From the NCBI GenBank assembly GCA_017643965.1, contig JAEPMM010000163.1:1-7265 (forward strand): a DNA stretch of 7,265 nucleotides, in the 5' to 3' direction. The notes under the pieces are model-generated. The model had not been told where the DNA came from. It saw nothing but the letters and a program-made list of their open reading frames with translations, and made no database searches. Shown here piece by piece: positions 5,346 through 7,265 of this stretch. Position numbers and translations under genes: made by a program. The DNA comes from Marinobacter sp. Its GTDB lineage: Bacteria > Pseudomonadota > Gammaproteobacteria > Pseudomonadales > Oleiphilaceae. Every line of letters begins with the position of its first letter. The first letter of the stretch is position 1.

Positions 5346-6180
5346 GCGGTGAAATATTCACCCCTTGAGCGACGAACCCCGTGATGCCGGAGGGTTTGCT
5401 TTCCCAGATAATCCGGGCTGCGGATTCTGTCGGGAAACGTCCAAATATGCAAGCCCCGGTTCCGGTTAATCTTGCAGGTCCGAATTGTGAAAGCCATTTC
5501 AGGCTCTGGTTAACCTCCGGATACAGTTTGCGAACCACATCCTCACAGTCGTTTCGGTACCTCGAGGCGTCTCCCTCAAAAGCGGGCGCTATTTTGATTC
5601 TCGGGGTGTTCCTTGTCAACCCTTGCTCGGAAAAAATCTTACCGGTGTTTATATCGCAGGCGGGTTTAAGAACCAGAAACCAGTCCTGCGGCGGGGAGGC
5701 CGGAGTCAGCCGTTCACCCACGCCTTCACCCCAGGCGGCGTGGCCGCGCACGAACACCGGTACGTCAGCGCCCAGTTGCAGGCCGAGGTCGGCCAGCTCG
5801 TCGAGGCTGCGTCCCAGTTGCCAGTAGTGGTTCAGTCCCAGCAGTACCGTGGCCGCATTGGAGCTGCCACCGCCGAGGCCGCCGCCCATGGGCAGGTGCT
5901 TGCTGACCGCAAGGGTGATGCCGGGCAGGTCGGGCTCGCGGTTCCCGGCCAGCAGGCGAGCGGCTCGCAGGATCAGGTTGTCGTCGTCGGCAACGCCGGG
6001 GATGGGCGTTTTCAGCCGTATCCCCGGTTCACCGCCCGCAGCCGGTTCAAACGTGATGTGGTCACCGTAATCAAGGAACTGGAACAGAGTCTGCAGCTCG
6101 TGGTAGCCGTCGGGGCGTCGCCCGACGATGTGCAGGCAGAGGTTGAGCTTTGCCGGCGAGGGCAGGGTAAACGGGTTCAC
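5320..6180 (-). CDS. ispE: 4-diphosphocytidyl-2-C-methyl-D-erythritol kinase
   Basis: IspE phosphorylates the 2-hydroxyl of CDP-methylerythritol with ATP, the fourth step of the MEP isoprenoid pathway, in the cytosol. The 286-residue protein (E. coli 283) is a GHMP kinase. Motif 1, PAKLNLCLHIVGRRPDGYHEL, covers 9-29 and holds the catalytic Lys11. The glycine-rich ATP loop PMGGGLGGGSSNAA is at 97-110. GADVPVF carries catalytic Asp139, and motif 3, LTGTGACIFG, is at 238-247. The GTG start overlaps the lolB stop in GTGA (6177-6180), and only a weak GGAA lies 8 nt upstream, so translation is probably coupled to lolB. The stop TAA is followed directly by an in-frame TGA. tRNA-Gln follows 22 nt later. 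Confidence 0.98.
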   Translation of the reverse strand: MNPFTLPSPAKLNLCLHIVGRRPDGYHELQTLFQFLDYGDHITFEPAAGGEPGIRLKTPIPGVADDDNLILRAARLLAGNREPDLPGITLAVSKHLPMGGGLGGGSSNAATVLLGLNHYWQLGRSLDELADLGLQLGADVPVFVRGHAAWGEGVGERLTPASPPQDWFLVLKPACDINTGKIFSEQGLTRNTPRIKIAPAFEGDASRYRNDCEDVVRKLYPEVNQSLKWLSQFGPARLTGTGACIFGRFPTESAARIIWESKPSGITGFVAQGVNISPLHTKLTEL

Positions 6181-6824
6181 CGGTCTTGTTCCGTGGTCTC
6201 TTGCCAGCGCGTCACCACCATTCTGACGCGCTTGTCGTCCTTGACCGCGGTGATGCGGGCGGGCAGTTCGGGATAGCCGGTGATGAAGGGTTGCCAGCGA
6301 TCATAACGGATCTCCCAGCCTTGCTGGCGAATCATGGCGAGCTGGCTGCTGTCGTCAAACAGCAGGCGGAAATCGCCATCGGGCCCGGGCAGGCCGCGAA
6401 TCCACCACACCAGGCTGTCGATCGGCAACTGCCAGCCGGTCGCCGCCTGGATCAGTGCCTCCGGGTCGCCGGAGCGATAGGTCTCGCCATCCGGAAGGGT
6501 CAGGGAGATGAAACCCGGAACCCCTTGCAGGCTGGTTCGGCCCATGCCGAGAAACGACGAGGACAGCTCCAGATCGTAGGCATCCCGCTCCTGGATCCAG
6601 TGGTTGATAATGGCCGTGCCGCTGTCTGACGGCTGTTTCACCGCCAGCTTGCCGCTCAGTTGCCAGGCGTTGAAGCGTTTGAGCTGTTCGCTACGCTCGC
6701 TCCAGTCAGCGGGGGGCTGGTCGGTCAGGCCCTCGGGCAGGGGTTCCAGCTGAATGGTGGTACAGGCACCGAGCAGGAGTACGCTGGCCACCATTACCAG
6801 CAGTCGAGGTCTGAGCAGGCTCAC
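6177..6824 (-). CDS. lolB: Outer-membrane lipoprotein localisation factor LolB
   Basis: LolB receives lipoproteins from the periplasmic carrier LolA and inserts them in the inner leaflet of the outer membrane; it is itself a lipoprotein. The 215-residue product (E. coli 207) has a signal peptide with basic residues RPR, a hydrophobic run, and lipobox LGAC with Cys at 21. The next residue is Thr, compatible with outer-membrane sorting. The mature part has family features: FNAWQLSGKLAVK near 51-63, a loop SSSFLGMGRTSLQG near 88-101 that may be the protruding hydrophobic loop (tentative), and a C-terminal ending RMVVTRWQ. The GTG start overlaps the TPR gene stop in GTGA (6821-6824), with GGAG 10 nt upstream. 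Position before ispE matches both E. coli and Pseudomonas. Confidence 0.95.
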   Translation of the reverse strand: MSLLRPRLLVMVASVLLLGACTTIQLEPLPEGLTDQPPADWSERSEQLKRFNAWQLSGKLAVKQPSDSGTAIINHWIQERDAYDLELSSSFLGMGRTSLQGVPGFISLTLPDGETYRSGDPEALIQAATGWQLPIDSLVWWIRGLPGPDGDFRLLFDDSSQLAMIRQQGWEIRYDRWQPFITGYPELPARITAVKDDKRVRMVVTRWQETTEQDR

Positions 6825-7265
6825 GGTTGTTGTTCTCCGGTCAGCCGCTGGATGGTCTCAATCAGTACCGGATGATCCGGGTCCACATCGATGCCTTCCT
6901 TCCAGATGATCCGGGCCTGATCTTCGGCACCGGTGGTCCAGAGGACCTCGCCATAGTGGGCTGACACTTCCGGGTCCGGATAGGCTGCCCAGGCCTCGGA
7001 CAGGTAGGCCAGCGCTTCCTGTTGTTGTCCCTGCAGAAACAGCACCCAGCCCATGCTGTCGAGTATCGCGGGGTTTTCCGGATCCAGGGTCAGGGCGCGT
7101 TCTATGAACGTACGCGCCTCCTCGAGGCGGTCGGTGCGGGTGGTCAGGATGTAACCGAGAGCGTTGAGCGCTACGGCGTTGTCCGGTTCCTCCTCGATGA
7201 TCCGTCGCAGATCTTCCTCGGCCTTGTCCGGTGAGTCCAGGCTGTCGAACAGCATGGCGCGGGCA
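6821..7265 (-). CDS. TPR-repeat protein, N-terminus outside window
   Basis: This is the C-terminal part of a longer protein: the frame runs open through the window edge, so the ATG at 7253-7255 need not be the true start (residues ARA precede it). At least three tetratricopeptide motifs follow in the visible part. Counting from that Met, they cover about 26-61 (ALNALGYILTT, then FIERALTLDPEN), 62-95 (ILDSMGWVLFLQGQQQEAL) and 97-128 (VSAHYGEVLW, then WKEGIDVDPDH). TPRs form helix-turn-helix scaffolds for protein contacts. The gene occupies the position of PA4667 in P. aeruginosa, a large TPR protein, which fits. Whether it has a signal peptide cannot be seen. Its stop overlaps the lolB start, suggesting joint translation and possibly an envelope role (inference). 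Confidence 0.9.
   Translation of the reverse strand, partial: ARAMLFDSLDSPDKAEEDLRRIIEEEPDNAVALNALGYILTTRTDRLEEARTFIERALTLDPENPAILDSMGWVLFLQGQQQEALAYLSEAWAAYPDPEVSAHYGEVLWTTGAEDQARIIWKEGIDVDPDHPVLIETIQRLTGEQQP

Noticed and set aside
5171..5497. Possible 109-residue N-terminal extension of prs
   Set aside because: The extension is only the translated tRNA-Gln gene and the end of ispE. The family N-terminus and a ribosome binding site coincide with the GTG at 5170.

Overview
The window looks like a conserved housekeeping segment of a gammaproteobacterial chromosome with moderately high GC. From the left edge inward on the minus strand it reads tRNA-Met, ychF, pth, rplY, prs, tRNA-Gln, ispE, lolB and a TPR gene. 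This is the order I know from Pseudomonas (P. aeruginosa PA4667 to PA4673.1). Protein features such as the long CTC-type L25 with an acidic tail fit Pseudomonas relatives such as Marinobacter, but the genus cannot be fixed from the sequence alone.

Left part (1-1445, plus strand) is the less ordinary region. A signal-peptide protein (200-721) is built from eight consecutive 11-residue repeats and resembles group 3 LEA / hendecad helix proteins. It is closed by a strong hairpin terminator (731-765). A small lipoprotein of unknown function follows (921-1385, probably GTG-initiated). It converges on an elongator tRNA-Met gene (1446-1522, minus) that has its own terminator (1405-1437) and a good stable-RNA-type promoter (1558-1586).

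Middle part (1615-4179, minus strand) holds translation-related genes: rplY (5S-binding ribosomal protein L25), pth (peptidyl-tRNA hydrolase) and ychF (ribosome-associated ATPase). They run in that transcriptional order. rplY is preceded by a structured leader hairpin next to its ribosome binding site, and an exact TATAAT lies between pth and ychF. A perfect 14-bp hairpin terminator (4145-4179) separates this group from prs.

Right part (4220-7265, minus strand) is an apparent operon: TPR protein (cut by the window edge), lolB, ispE, tRNA-Gln(UUG) and prs. The TPR/lolB and lolB/ispE junctions are both 4-base GTGA overlaps, which suggests translational coupling. tRNA-Gln lies between ispE and prs with no visible terminator, so prs may be transcribed through it. 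Together the genes supply lipoprotein localisation (LolB), isoprenoid precursors (IspE), PRPP for nucleotide, His and Trp synthesis (Prs), and translation maintenance.

No mobile element, CRISPR array, toxin-antitoxin or defence system is visible. The best candidate for new biology is the repeat protein at 200-721.
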